Of a DNA stretch of 64,000 bases, positions 43,688 through 54,700 are shown piece by piece. The translations under genes and the position numbers were made by a program. Source of the DNA: Tubulanus polymorphus (taxonomy: Eukaryota; Nemertea; Palaeonemertea; Tubulaniformes; Tubulanidae). The notes under the pieces are model-generated. The model saw only the letters and a program-made list of their open reading frames with translations, did no database searches and was not told the origin of the DNA. The stretch is from contig NC_134029.1 in assembly GCF_964204645.1 (NCBI RefSeq), positions 14,190,850 to 14,254,849 on the forward strand. The letters are read 5' to 3'. Position 1 is the stretch's first letter, and every line of letters begins with the position of its first letter.

Positions 43688-44680
43688 ACAATTCAATTCA
43701 ATTCAATAAAAATCTTTATTATACTTTTATATCCATTATGGATTGAGGTGTACAGAGTATACAGATAGACTATACAATAAAATAACGATACAAATGAAAC
43801 AAATGACTAATTACAGTTACACAAGGGATATTCGGACCCAGTGTCAGTATATACATGATCCACTTAATGACGTTGATAATACATGTATATTCATTCAATC
43901 ATAGACTATTGAAACCTTTGGTTATAAATTTACCTGTGATATAGGAAAGTTTTATGGATGTGTTAATAATTTCATAAAGACTTTTTCCTTGTTCCAGTTA
44001 ATGGCATCATTATAGGTGTTGTACATTCTTGCTAGCATTTCAGAACGAGCTGAATTGAATTTCATACACTCCATTACAAAATGAAATTCATCTTCTACTT
44101 TGTTACAGGGAGTGCACTGGCGTGTTTCTCTCAGTTTATTGATATACCTTTCTCTCTCTCGATCTTAAGTGGGTGACTGCTTGTTCGTAATTTACAGATT
44201 CCAATTTTGAATTTTCGTGGTAAATTTGGATCTTTTAGATATGATGATATGCCAAACTCATTCTTAATTTTTCCATTCTAATTTTGAAGTGTTGTTGATT
44301 CTGTTTAGCCAGTAGATTTTGTACCTTTCTTGAATGATGCGTTTAATTCTTTCAAATGGTATTTTATACTCAATTGGGTTCTCCCAAAGCTTGTGGCAAG
44401 TTGAATAAATGAAATAAGTTTGAGAGAAAGGAATACCACACGGACTGGCATTTAATATTGGCATGCATGGCTAACTCGATAAGTCTATTCCCATCAGTTA
44501 TGCTCGATTTCCAAAATTTGGCACTTATGTACAGAGGGAACACGCCTAGCTCATCTAAAACCGCATTATTGGTTGTTTTCTTATTTACATATAATACATA
44601 TTTACAGAAGCTTACTAATAATCTGACAAGGTGTTTATCATCTTGAAATAATTCTTCAAGGTAGTTTGGTCTAGACATGT
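43688..44680 (-). mobile_element. 5'-truncated LINE inserted in R3
   Basis: Minus-strand element. Its 3' tail is the TTGAATTGAATTG repeat (43690-43708 on the plus strand, read inverted), preceded by an AATAAA-like signal. Coding similarity from 44678 leftward: LVRLLVSFCKYVLYVNKKTT, LDELGVFPLYI, then in another frame RQCTPCNKVEDEFHFVMECM and FNSARSEML. The C-x2-C ... EDEFHF ... C array is the C-terminal zinc-like motif of CR1/Jockey-group LINEs. The rest of ORF2 is missing, the normal result of 5' truncation. Confidence 0.75.
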
Positions 44681-44968
44681 ACTACGATTGTGGTGAGTTT
44701 TAAGGTCATTGGGCTTTGAATATGGTCACCAGGGGGCGTTGAATAGTTGAATAACTTAGTATTTCCATATTAAATTGGTAACGAGGCATATTTTGTTATC
44801 ACAATCAACTACAAAATCATAGCTGCTGACATGTTCTATGATTTTGGTGGGTTTCAAGGTCATTTGTTTTTGTATATGGTCACTAGGGGGCGTTATGTAT
44901 TGAAATTGTTAGATTGTTGAGCATTTGAAACCACTTCCCAAGTGGGCATGGTGTCCCTGGACCCCTAG
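44681..44968 (+). mobile_element. Repeat R3, long copy, 3' part
   Basis: Continuation after the LINE: units with TCACCAGGGGGCG (44726-44738) and TCACTAGGGGGCG (44880-44892), then the complete 3' end CCACTTCCCAAGTGGGCATG ... GGACCCCTAG at 44968. Confidence 0.85.
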
Positions 44969-45602
44969 TTTTTCATTGCAATTTATGATGGGTATTCTTT
45001 GGAAAGGTATGATTTATACCCGAGACAGGTATATATGATCAGGCAATTATGACGCAATTGGCGGCCATCTTGGTGTCATGAGTACTTATTCGTAGGTGGA
45101 GAAATGTTTTTCCACATTATATTGATACTAAAGCATATTTTGTTACCACAATCAATTGGAAAGTTGTAGCTCATGATATGGTCTATGATTGTGGAGTTTC
45201 AAGGACATAAGTAATCTATATGGTCACTAGGGGGCGTTGAAAAGTAGAAAAACTTAGTATTTCCTTATTATATTGGAACCTAGGCATATTTTGTTACTAT
45301 GATCAATTACAAAGTTATAGCTCATGACATGGTCTATGATTATGGTGATGTTCGAGGTCATTGGCCTTCGCATATGGTCACAAGGAGGCATTGAATAGTA
45401 GAATAACTTAGTATTTCCATATCATATCGGTAACTAGGCATATTTTGTAACCACAATCAATTTCAAAATTGTAGCTGCTGACATGTTCTATGATTGTGGT
45501 GAGTTTCAAGGTCATTGGTTGGGGCTTTGAAAATTGAAATTGTTAGATTATTGAGCATTTGAAACCACTCCCCAAGTGGGCATGGTGTCCCTGGACCCCT
45601 AG
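44969..45602 (+). mobile_element. Repeat R3, second copy abutting the first
   Basis: Begins mid-element (TTTCATTGCAATTTATGATG) directly after the CCCCTAG end of the previous copy. It has diverged tandem units (TCACTAGGGGGCG at 45224-45236) and ends in its own CCACTCCCCAAGTGGG ... GGACCCCTAG at 45602. Confidence 0.8.
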
Positions 45603-45787
45603 TTTTATATATTTTTTTCTTGTTTGATTTTCAATGAAATGATTTTTTGCATACCGGTAGCCTACGTGACAGATCTTTACTTCACACCAGTTTGGCGAGC
45701 CTCTGGACCATTGGTCCTTTATTTAACTGAGGCAGCGATTTTTCTCACTAGGAAACTGTTTCTTCACAGTTCAGGCAACTGTTTTTC

Positions 45788-45990
45788 TTAACCCTTTAAT
45801 GGCATACGGGAGCGGGTGACCGGATTCTGATGTTTTACACCCGACCTGTGCTGACCGGAACTCGGGAAAACAAGGAAAGGTGGCTGAGTGAGTGCATGCT
45901 TGATTTTGTTGAATGCTAGACACAGTTCTTCCTGCCCCACCCCCTCCCATGTCTTAGGTTGATCCTTATCGGTCAACAACTAGATTTATA
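45788..45990 (-). pseudogene. Ty3/Gypsy pol fragment (RT/RNase H connection)
   Basis: Minus-strand DKDQPKTWEGVGQEELCLAF, then NKIKHALTQPPFLVFPSSG, fits the F/W-x-W ... AF-x-x-LK-x-x-L-T-x-x-P-x-L block between RT and RNase H of Gypsy elements. Only about 60 codons remain. It may or may not belong to remnant 1 at 48-50.9 kb. Confidence 0.55.
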
Positions 45991-46101
45991 ATTCCAATTT
46001 CACCATCTCCATGACCTTTGCCATGCTCTGAGCCATAGTAGTGTCTTTCAATTGGGATATTTGCTTTAGCGAGGTAACCAAAACAGCCTTTGCCTTTGTA
46101 C

Positions 46102-48029
46102 TGTGGGGCACAATCTGTCACGGAATCACATAACCGGGAGCCTCAAACCATATAACAGAAACTCGTCACGTAGAAATGAATATGTTTATTTACACTATAT
46201 ACAAGCAGTAAGCAGACAGATACTTATATTCGGTGAAGTAACAATTTTTAACGGCGAAATAACGATTGAAAGCATCAAATCATGCGGTACGCAATAGATA
46301 TCGCGGCACTTGTAGCCAGGACAGATGACCCGTAAGTCACGACGCTGGTAGCCGGAAACAAGATGAAAAACCACTCGGCACTTGTAGCCGGAAAAATAAC
46401 CTTGGCACTTGTAGCCGGAAAAAGTGACAGAATCGGAGCGGCCCGTATAGCCGGAGATAAAACAAGCCACTGGCAGGAGTTAGCTACAAAATATAAGCTG
46501 GGGAAAAACCATTTGGAGTATTATGCCAATACTATAAACAATGATTGAAAGTTACCTAGATTAATGATAATTATAACTACGTAGGAATACATCTACAACC
46601 GTTATACTTTATATATATAGAATAATGATTAAATATCAATAGACAATAGAATCACACTTATATATTGAAATCACAATGAATCTTACTAAATATCGATGTT
46701 CACGTCTAAAAACAAACTGCAACAATATTTTACTAAGAATTATGGAAAAACTTGTGTAAAACTTACCCCACGAATCGGGCAAAGTGAGCTCGTGGCAGCT
46801 GCGAAATATGCTTGACGCAGGTTTATAGTATACTGCCACGAGATATGGCCAGTAAAGGCTAAGGTACACCTAGCTAGCATAATAAAGCAAGGATACACTG
46901 AGTGAAGATATGTAGATAAACCCATTTAATCTTACATGAATTTATCGACAACATTCGGTTGTGACACAACCGTCTGAGAAGATTATGAATTTTACAAATT
47001 CGTTTCCAGCATTTTCAATGAGTGAGTCGTAAGCTTTTCGAAAGCAGTGTTCAACCGCATGTGATTAATTTCATCAGATATAATGATAAATGCTTGTCGC
47101 ACGGCGGTTTCGGAATTCCGTAATTTATAGTACACAACGCACGAGTGTAATGTAACTTTTCTTAATGTCTTTATCCAATAATACGCCACGCTTTGTAATG
47201 AGAGAATATTTAAGTCGCCTCATGTTTTTCGCAGTGATTTCCACGTGATAATTGTGATAGCCGACTCCTCTTAAGACTGTGTCAGTTATCGGGTTCTGTC
47301 TTAAAGACAATGAATGTCAGTAGGGAAACTCACCGTCTGAGATTACTGTGAAACCGTGAGAAATAGTCCGTGCGATAAATTAAGTAGAACATATATTTAA
47401 TGATATATTGCAGATCATCAACCAATTAGGTCGAATGAAAACCAGAGGATGACTCTGATTTGAATCACAAGTTGAGATTATTTGAACATAAATTCATGAT
47501 AGATTATTTACTATTCTTCAATATCATTCAATATCATGTGGAGTTTAACATAGATGTAGTTGACAAATCATTCAATCAATAAACATTAAGGTACAAAATA
47601 CACAGACTAATCACAATTTACCACCAAAATTACCTTATTTTCCGGAAAGGAATTAAATCAAACCCCTAGCCATTTTGACTGAGGACAACTCAAAAATCTA
47701 TCATTATAAGTAACAACGATAGGGTAGTTTTACCACAGATCCAGCCCAAGAAATGTGTCTTTTTTAGACTAAAGATCAAATATCATTAACTCACCACTCA
47801 CCTGCGATAAATAAAGTAGGACATGCATTTGATGATATATATTTATTTACAGATCATCAACTGATTAGGCCGAATGAAAACCATAGAAAGACACTCATTT
47901 AAATCACATGTGTCAAACTCATAACTTGCTACTCTCAGAGATGGCGCCACAAGCTGGACGATAGTAGACAGCTGAACCGACGAAATTATAAATTAAAACC
48001 CACAAACAACTACTTTTGTGCCTACCACA
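46102..48029 (-). mobile_element. Possible 3' LTR region of Gypsy remnant 1
   Basis: The right edge is clear. On the minus strand a purine-rich TGAGGGGAGTA at about 48030-48040 precedes TGTGGTAGGCACAAAAG, as a polypurine tract precedes a 3' LTR. The left edge is a guess: TGTGGGGCACAA at 46102 matches the inverted form of that end. Inside, 46300-46460 holds an irregular minisatellite of GGCACTTGTAGCCGGAAA-type units. A direct repeat (AGATCATCAAC ... GGCGAATGAAAACC-like) occurs near 47415 and 47855. Confidence 0.35.
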
Positions 48030-48680
48030 TACTCCCCTCAGTTCAAAAATATCGTCTCCGATATTACATCAGAACAAACAAAAACAAAGGATGAAAAACC
48101 CTGAAACAAACTCTCCAGCTCGAAACCTTATTATTACAAAACATAAACGACAGTTTTTTTCAGCAGTTTGTAACCAGATAAATCTTACCATTCACGACAA
48201 GTTAAAACTTTACTGACAGATATTTCTTTACTGACGGATCCCCATTTTCCTCATCTGTTATGTTATCTTCAGGAATACCCTGGAAATTGCTGGTGGATAT
48301 TAACACGAAACCATCTTCATCTTCCTCATCTGCGACCTCCTCAGTTTCCAACCGAGTAAAAACCTGTTTTTCTTTCATCCTCGTTCCTCAGTGAAACAGC
48401 GAGTGGCAAAAGCTTGTTCCGATGGACAGTTTTTCTAACCTTTCCATCTAACGACTTGATATGGAAAACTGGAATATCAGAGTTCACCTGATCCTTGACG
48501 ATATAGGGTCCAGATTCCCATTTATCTGCAAGTTTATGTCGTTCCCTAAAACCTTCCCGTTCAACAAGACAACATCTCCAACATTGAGTTCAGCTCCTTT
48601 GGACTTCCTATCATTGAACTCTTTCCTTTTCTCACCTCGCTCCGTGAGACGGTCAGCCGCTAATTACCAGCCTAGATCTC
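48030..48680 (-). pseudogene. Ty3/Gypsy integrase C-terminal (GPY/F) region, remnant 1
   Basis: On the minus strand: LTERGEKRKEFNDRKSKG, then AELNVGDVVLL, a frameshift, then RHKLADKWESGPYIVKDQ and DGKVRKTVHRNKLLP. SGPYIV is the GPY/F motif ending Gypsy integrases, and VHRNKLLP is the usual close. About 300 bases of untranslated sequence then lead to the polypurine tract. Confidence 0.75.
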
Positions 48681-49665
48681 ACCATCCCTCCAACTGTTTC
48701 ACATATTCCGTTGTGGAGGTTGGTAAATCAGGACTCGACCACCCGTAACGTCTATCAACAGGTAAGCTAGGTTGTCGTCCATACATCAAAAAGAATGGTT
48801 TGTAACCAGAAGACTTATGTGGGGTACAGTTGTACGCGTAGACTAGAGGATCCACAAAATCTTTCCTTTTCTTTTCCGGAGGAAGACTTGACAATAGACT
48901 TATTAACGTTTGGTTAAATATCTCTACTGCTCCGTTTTCAAGTGGGTGATAAGGTGTTGTTCTAGTCTTCTTTGTCCCCAATTAACTCACACAGCTCTTT
49001 TATGACTTTCCTCTCAAATCCGGGTCCTTGATCTGAATGAAGCTGGGCAGGTGCTCCAAATTTGGTGATGATCTCGAGTACTCTAGTTGTGGTCTTAGCC
49101 AATTCATTTTAGTGGGAACAAAAAACTCAAATTTTATAAAATGATCAGTCATCACTAGAGCTCTTTCATAACCGGACGATGGCTCTAGTGATAAGTAATC
49201 AATGCATAATACCTCCATCGGATATGATGACTGTATCGAAACTAGAGGTGCGATTTGGATGGGAGTAGATGATTTTGATAATACACGACAACCTCGTAGA
49301 TACTCCTCTATGTCATTCCGCATTCCTGGCCAGAAACATCTCATTTGAACAAGCACAAGCATCTTGTCTCTGACAGGGTGTCCAAGTTGGTCATGAAGCA
49401 CCTCTAAAACATTCCTAACCTCCGGTTGAGGTAACCACACTTTCAACTCCTGCCCATGAATCCTGCTATAAACAATATCATTCTTGTCCTCGAGTGACTT
49501 GAACACTCGACTGATACAATATTCTGCTGGGCTGTCAGCACGGAATTTCCTTTTGTGTAGGATACAATTCCTCACTCGCTGGATTACAGGATCAGCCCCT
49601 TGAAGCTCTACCATGTCACTTCCCTGAAACGTAGTCAACTCTTGCGGCGAACTGAGGGTGGACAT
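48679..49665 (-). pseudogene. Ty3/Gypsy integrase core, remnant 1
   Basis: A minus-strand frame of 221 codons (49665-49000), then a shifted frame (48981-48679). The zinc domain has LHDQLGHPVRDKM (H-x4-H) and FWPGMRNDIEEYLRGC, but the second Cys of the C-x2-C pair is Leu (CRVL). The catalytic core shows VLCIDYLSLEPS (first Asp), VMTDHFIKF, then in another frame LHSDQGPGFERKVIKEL (second Asp), and TTPYHPLENGAVEIFNQTL (Glu). At least two frameshifts and the zinc-domain change make it inactive. Confidence 0.85.
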
Positions 49666-49748
49666 CTGGCATACAGCGAGACTACATCCGAGGCGACCCT
49701 GTTATTCGGGCTTTTTAAGAGTGCATCAGCATCGACCGTCTTCCCACT

Positions 49749-50100
49749 CTAATACTCAAGTTCCAGGTCATACACGGAAAGCGCCTGCAACCACTGATGT
49801 CCCGTGGCGTCAAGTTTCGCACTCTTAAAGACATAGCTAAGGGGATTATTGTTGGTCCTTACAAGGGATTTCGTACCATACAAGTACTTGTGAAATTTCT
49901 CAGTCACGCCCCATTTAAGCATGAGGAACTCCAGCTTATGAGTAGGATATCGCCGCTCCGATACATTCAACCCGCGACTGGCATATATTATCAATAAAAA
50001 CAAGACATTCACGTAAATTAATGTCAGCAAGGACCCTCTCCATTATTGCTGGAAAGTCGACGGAGCATTGGTTAAACAAAAAGGCATAACATTAAATTCC
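49749..50100 (-). pseudogene. Ty3/Gypsy RT palm piece fused to RNase H, remnant 1
   Basis: On the minus strand about 50100-49990 gives EFNVMPFCLTNAPSTF and RECLVFIDNI, corresponding to FNVMPFGLTNAPATF and the YIDD box. Here the Gly is Cys and the second catalytic Asp is Asn. It then jumps to RNase H: YASRGLNVSERRYPTHKLE and LYGTKSLVRTNNNPLSYVF, where the TDNN catalytic Asp is Asn. The RT thumb and connection are deleted. Confidence 0.8.
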
Positions 50101-50464
50101 CAGGTGGAGTAACAGGATTCGTCAAAACTGGCTGCACCGTGTCAACCGACTCGGCCATACATACCTTTGTACGTGCTGTGACAGGGTGACAACCAATGTT
50201 CCGAACACACTTAGTCTGTTACATCGAACCGAAGCGACTTTGTTAATGGTTGGAACTAACACCAGCGTGGATCCAGGCAGTGAAGCCTTTTCAGAGCTAC
50301 ATGTCGTCATCTCTCCTGAATCTCCACAGATGCCTCGAACAATGCCCTTTATAAGTATGTGTCACATAGGCTGCACTGTTGTTTCGGCAGTCGTCCGCAC
50401 CTCCATGGTAGCCGATGATAAACACCTTTTGGCGGTTGCAACGGGATTTTCCCCTTTTAAATCG

Positions 50465-50881
50465 TTACCGTTGGATAACGCCTAAAACATTCATTCCAAT
50501 GACGACAGACACGGTTTTACTGTACTTGGTTTCAGCTGTAACTAGGACGAACGCATTAATCGTCTGCTGATTGATTATCATATCCAGCTTGACAGCTCCA
50601 TAGTATGGAAGTTCACCTCCACATACGGTTTTAACATCGAGTAAATTCTGAACTGGATACATTTTCACGTCCTTCATACGATTTAGAAATTCAATAGAAA
50701 ATGTAGTCACTTGCGCCCCAGTGTCATCTAACGCAATGCATTTATCTCTGTTGACTACAATTTCCGTCTTATTCGCTTGACGTACTAATTTTATTCGGCC
50801 TGACTTCTGGGCCTGAGGCCAGGCTCCCACGGGTTTCCCGCATGAGTACAATGATGTAAATAATGATCGACAAGTCGCCAT
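50465..50881 (-). pseudogene. Ty3/Gypsy aspartic protease, remnant 1
   Basis: A minus-strand frame of 138 codons. The active-site block reads CIALDDTGAQVTTFSIEFL, retaining the D-T-G triad, and SVVIGMNVLGV near the end is the second protease landmark (I-G-x-D/N-x-L). Downstream frames (50310 and below) hold the usual spacer before RT (LVLVPTINKVASVRC). The N-terminal side stops at 50881, where degenerate GTCGAC-rich sequence begins, so gag is not attached. Confidence 0.75.
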
Positions 50882-51210
50882 ATTTATGTCGACATATCAC
50901 GATATATCACGTCAAGTCGATATGAATATGTCGACTTATTGTGACGTTTTCGCGACAAATTTCGTTTTTTCATCCATTTTCCACCTGACAAGCCGTCATT
51001 TGAAGACACGTCAAATATTAGATGAGGACACAAGTAATATGTCGACTAAGACGACTATATGAATATGTCGACTCATGAATATGTCGACTCATGAATATGT
51101 CGACTTGTTGTAAGGAAAGTGGTTCGAGATACGAAATATGTCGTCAAAACATCACGATATGTCGACATATTCATGTCGAATTGACGCGATATATCGACAT
51201 AAATATAGCG
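50882..51210. repeat. ATATGTCGAC-rich degenerate repeat
   Basis: The motif ATATGTCGACT or its inverted form recurs at least eight times with irregular spacing, mixed with ATATCACGATATATCACG. The motif core GTCGAC is itself palindromic. Confidence 0.8.
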
Positions 51211-51289
51211 ACTTGTCGAATTGGAACGCAACAACTGTGGCCCTTTATGGCTTCTGTAACTTTCTGTTTAAACAATAAACTTTTTCATT

Positions 51290-51690
51290 CCGTCTAAAAA
51301 ATTTGTTCGAATAAAAGGCTATGTTATTGTTCGAACGAAAAACTCTTTGTCCCGACAAAAAAATTTGTTCAGAGAAAACATTTCTGTTTGAATTAGGCTA
51401 TGTTATTGTTCGAACGAAAAATAGTTTGTGCCGACGTAAAAATTTGTTGAGCGAAAACTTTTGTTTGAACGAATGTTGGAATGAGAACAATTCTGTTTCG
51501 ATCGAACGAAGATTACTCTTTATAACGAAAAGACTATTTAGTTCCACGAAAATTTGTTTCTTTGGAATGAAAAACACTTTGATCGAATAAACTTGTTCGA
51601 ACAAAAAACTTCTTGTTACGACAAGAAAATTTTGTTCGAATGAGAGAATTCTGTTCTTTCGAACAATATACTTTCTGTTCACTCGATCTG
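51290..51690. repeat. TTGTTCGAACGAAAAA-rich degenerate repeat
   Basis: Irregular units of about 18-24 bases built from TTTGTTCGAACGAAAAAC with many substitutions. One longer unit (GGCTATGTTATTGTTCGAAC plus GAAAAA) occurs twice, near 51318 and 51393. The unit is nearly its own reverse complement. Confidence 0.8.
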
Positions 51691-51699
51691 ATTCCTGAT

Positions 51700-52009
51700 T
51701 TATCGATCTGAAGATAGCTTAACCGGCTACTAGCCTATTTAGGCCTACATGTCCTTGCATCCGGACAGTAGGGCCTTAGGCCTATTGCACTTCGGCCCTC
51801 CTAAACATCGTATTCCTACTAGCAGGGGACGGTCTCTGGGGTATTGAATTCGTAAAATCAATTTCGTTTTCAGATTATGAAGAAACAAATCTTTTGTACT
51901 ACGCGTCGCAGAAATTTGGCTGGATTTTTTATTGCAAAGTTTGTTTGAAGTTCAATCCATGAGTCCGTAAATAATCACAGCACTTATTTGTTTGAAACAG
52001 TAAAGCTCA
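51700..52009 (+). other. Nothing recognised
   Basis: Spacer with several AGGCCTA-type hexamers and no coding or repeat match. Confidence 0.35.
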
Positions 52010-52500
52010 GTAGGCCTAAAGGTCGCATAGAACTCAATAAACACTTCAAGCGACCTCGAAACGATCTAAGTCACTAACTCCAAATATCAAGCGTGAGTCC
52101 AGCTAACGGAAGAGAATGGGTGATATACAAGTATTATTTAGCAAATATTCTGTGGATTTGATAAAGATTGGTACTGTAGGAAAAATAGAATATATATAAA
52201 TGGTTGAAGCCCATGGTTGAATCACTGGTAGTTATAAATTCATTTATTTTGATAACTCGTCACCGCAACAGCTTTTTTCTGCTGCATCAGGGAGTAATAA
52301 ATCTGTGTGTACTCCTGATTTGATTCTCATGGTGAGGAGAAACTCACAGCGGATCCCCGGAATAAGGAAAGCATGAAATATTTCCCTACAATGAGGTCAA
52401 TTATAAACGAATGAATGTAATATAAAGAATATTGTTCATGAACTAACCTCTGACAAAATAGAACGCAAGTGATATTTCAACACCAGTTTATTGTAAGGCA
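52010..52500 (-). mobile_element. Repeat R4, inverted copy
   Basis: Inverted relative to 12440-12950. CTCAATAAACACTTCAAGCG at about 52032 is the complement of CGCTTGAAGTGTTTATCGAG near 12903. The block around CATGGTGAGGAGAAACTCAC near 52330 is the complement of GCGAGTTTCTCCTCATTCTG near 12465. The hairpin head of R4 is not present. Confidence 0.65.
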
Positions 52501-53145
52501 ACTAAATTCAAACTGCGGAAATTGCCGCGAAAAACAGATGGCGCTACAAGCTAGACATACGTCACCAATAGATAAATTATTAAGAATCGACTACCACTAA
52601 GTGGTCTGCTCTTCAGTCCTGATAAATGATTTACAGAGTAATCTGAAATGTACAGGACCGAGTAAATTTCCAAAACGACCTTAACAAGTTTAATTAATAA
52701 AATACAAGTTTCATTAATGATGAAAAACTTCAAATGAAAAACTCTGGTTGATAAAGCTTGCGCAGATGAATGCTAACAGCTTTTAAAAAGAAATCTTCAT
52801 TTTAGACCATGTAGGCCTACGTATGCGCAGCGTAGGCCTAGCATCCGGAAGAGGAGGCTTAGGCCTATTGTCACTCAAGGACAATTAAAGCAGGAAAACG
52901 ACAAGCAAAACGACAATGAAAAAATTTCTGTTGACTGTGCGAGATGACTCTTTTTTATGGCTGACCTTAAAACGAGTACATATACAAAATACGCAAGCGT
53001 AGAGCCGAAGCCTGTCGGGAAAACTAATAAAACGAAAACTGACATCCAAAATATCTGAGATATTCCCGAAACACTCCGGCTCCACGATGTTGCAACACAC
53101 CGTCGGTTTTTTATGACAGATCTTTTAAATGCGACTGAATTTTAA
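52501..53145 (+). other. Nothing recognised
   Basis: No clear feature. A block AGATGGCGCTACAAGCTAGA near 52536 resembles AGATGGCGCCACAAGCTGGA near 47939 in the putative Gypsy LTR region, so part of this stretch may be LTR-derived. Confidence 0.4.
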
Positions 53146-53403
53146 TTAATTCATTATAGCCTTGATGGCTGCAGCATGCCGAGGTCTAGATGGAATGTCC
53201 CTCGGCTGTTTGGTGTCATTGATTAATGAGTTTACGTCCTGACACATGATTTCCAATGGAACCAGTTTCGAAATTGGGTGGTTGGTATAACCCTGGTTTG
53301 TTTTTATACCCGCGACACCTACGATTCCGTGTGTTCCAGGATGTAAGCGCACTACAATGGCTAGTTTCCACGATAAATGATTGTTATTCGTCGACACACA
53401 CAA
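53146..53403 (-). pseudogene. BEL/Pao integrase C-terminal tail
   Basis: Minus-strand LSWKLAIVVRLHPGTHGIVG, then VAGIKTNQGYTNHPISKLVP. This fits the 'W-x-L/A-x-V ... V-HPG-x-DG-x-V ... Y-x-R-P-x-x-KL-x-x-L' end of BEL/Pao polyproteins. It lies downstream of the RT piece at 53707-54610, in order, with the RNase H and most of the integrase deleted. Confidence 0.7.
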
Positions 53404-53706
53404 GTGGGCTTCTAACGCATTTCTCTGTTCTAACTCATGCTAGAATCTATTTGGAAGTATCGTGCTTTTAATTTTTGTCTAAACTATCCTCAGTGCTATG
53501 GGTCCGTGCCTGGGCCAATTGGCAGATGTTTGTTGTCAAAAGCACAAAAAATCAATCACTCAGGGACTTGTAGGGTTATATACGGCCACAACTACCGGCC
53601 GCACCGCTTCCGTCGGCCTTGAGGCTCCTGTCATCTGTATCTCATTGTTTGTAATTGAATTTGTTATTATTAATTTTGTACATATTCATGGTGACAGATA
53701 AACTAT
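53404..53706 (-). other. Deleted or unreadable part of BEL/Pao remnant
   Basis: No motif recognised. It ends with a short TATC microsatellite (53700-53720). A GC-rich block around 53590 stands out. Confidence 0.35.
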
Positions 53707-54610
53707 CTATCTATCTATCCAAGTGGATCGTAGATTTTTTTGAACAATATCGCGCTTAGTTCCCGTAACTGATATTGGTATGACGCTGATTGGTTTGTTG
53801 GTCGAAACATCTTGAAAAACGTTCCAGCTCTGACCTAAGACATTGACGACGGTTATATTTTCAACAACCCCATCATCATCAGCTAACGACATGACGGCTG
53901 GACTGTTACTACTGAACGGACGCAAATAAAAATGTCCTTTACCTAATAGCGCGCACGATTCGCGATAGAATTCCTTCACAGATGGCTTTGACGTACTTAC
54001 AATAACGTTGTCCACATGCGTACAGTTTTTAATCGTCTCAGAGATCATCAAGGGGTTAGATGCTAAATGCTTAAGTACTGTAGCATTCAAGATGGACTGC
54101 ACGTAGCCCCGAATAACACGACATTAAATTGGTATAATATTAATTCACTGGTGATATCATCTGGATCTTTCAATCACAAGAACGGTGGTGAAATCGCAAG
54201 ACCGCTAGACCGAGACGGAACTGCAGCAATATACGTGTAATATCATCATGCAACGCAGGACCAGGAAGTAAGCAGTCGTTGAGACTCGGGGAAGTCAGTG
54301 ACGCGGAACAACTGCAGTCATATATGATCCGAAGCGGAATGGTAGCCAAATGGCGAAATACTGCGTGATGACACAAATAATGACAGTTTTTGGTACTCAG
54401 TTCTTCTTCGGGGACTCTACTGACGAAACCACGGTTTTCTTGAACACAAATAATGTCGCCATACAGTTTAAGATAACCAGCTCGCGACCCTGCGAATTGT
54501 AGAACGAGTATGGCCAACGCACAAATTGTAGTTCGTAGGCAAATACAGAAAATCTGACTTCCACTGCAGTCTAGCTGTATATTGATGACCGTCATACTCA
54601 ATAGTGTCAA
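53707..54610 (-). pseudogene. BEL/Pao reverse transcriptase fragment
   Basis: Two minus-strand frames in order. The upstream frame (to about 54180) has CHHAVFRHLATIPLRIIYDC, SPSLNDCLLPGPALHDDITR and ILLQFRLGLAVL, the N-terminal RT landmarks of BEL/Pao. The downstream frame (54102-53707) has LKHLASNPLMISETIKNCTH, then VDNVIV at the catalytic box, where the second Asp of Y-V-D-D is Asn, and YRESCALLGKGHFYLRPFSS. The palm segment between them is lost. Confidence 0.8.
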
Positions 54611-54678
54611 CGTACTGATCGAGTTGTAATGCTAAATTCCTCTGCGGTTGAGGGTTCAGGGGCGATTTAGACCGTGTC

Positions 54679-54700
54679 GACCGTGTCGCCCGACACGGTC
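54679..54700. repeat. Perfect GTGTCG palindrome
   Basis: GACCGTGTCG-CC-CGACACGGTC: 10-bp arms and a 2-base centre, with another GACCGTGTCG directly upstream (54670-54679). The layout (GTCG-CC-CGAC) resembles the dyad in the 31-bp satellite. Confidence 0.85.

Noticed and set aside
47125-47310. Small open frames in the putative LTR
   Set aside because: Short, without motifs, and inside sequence better explained as LTR or leader.
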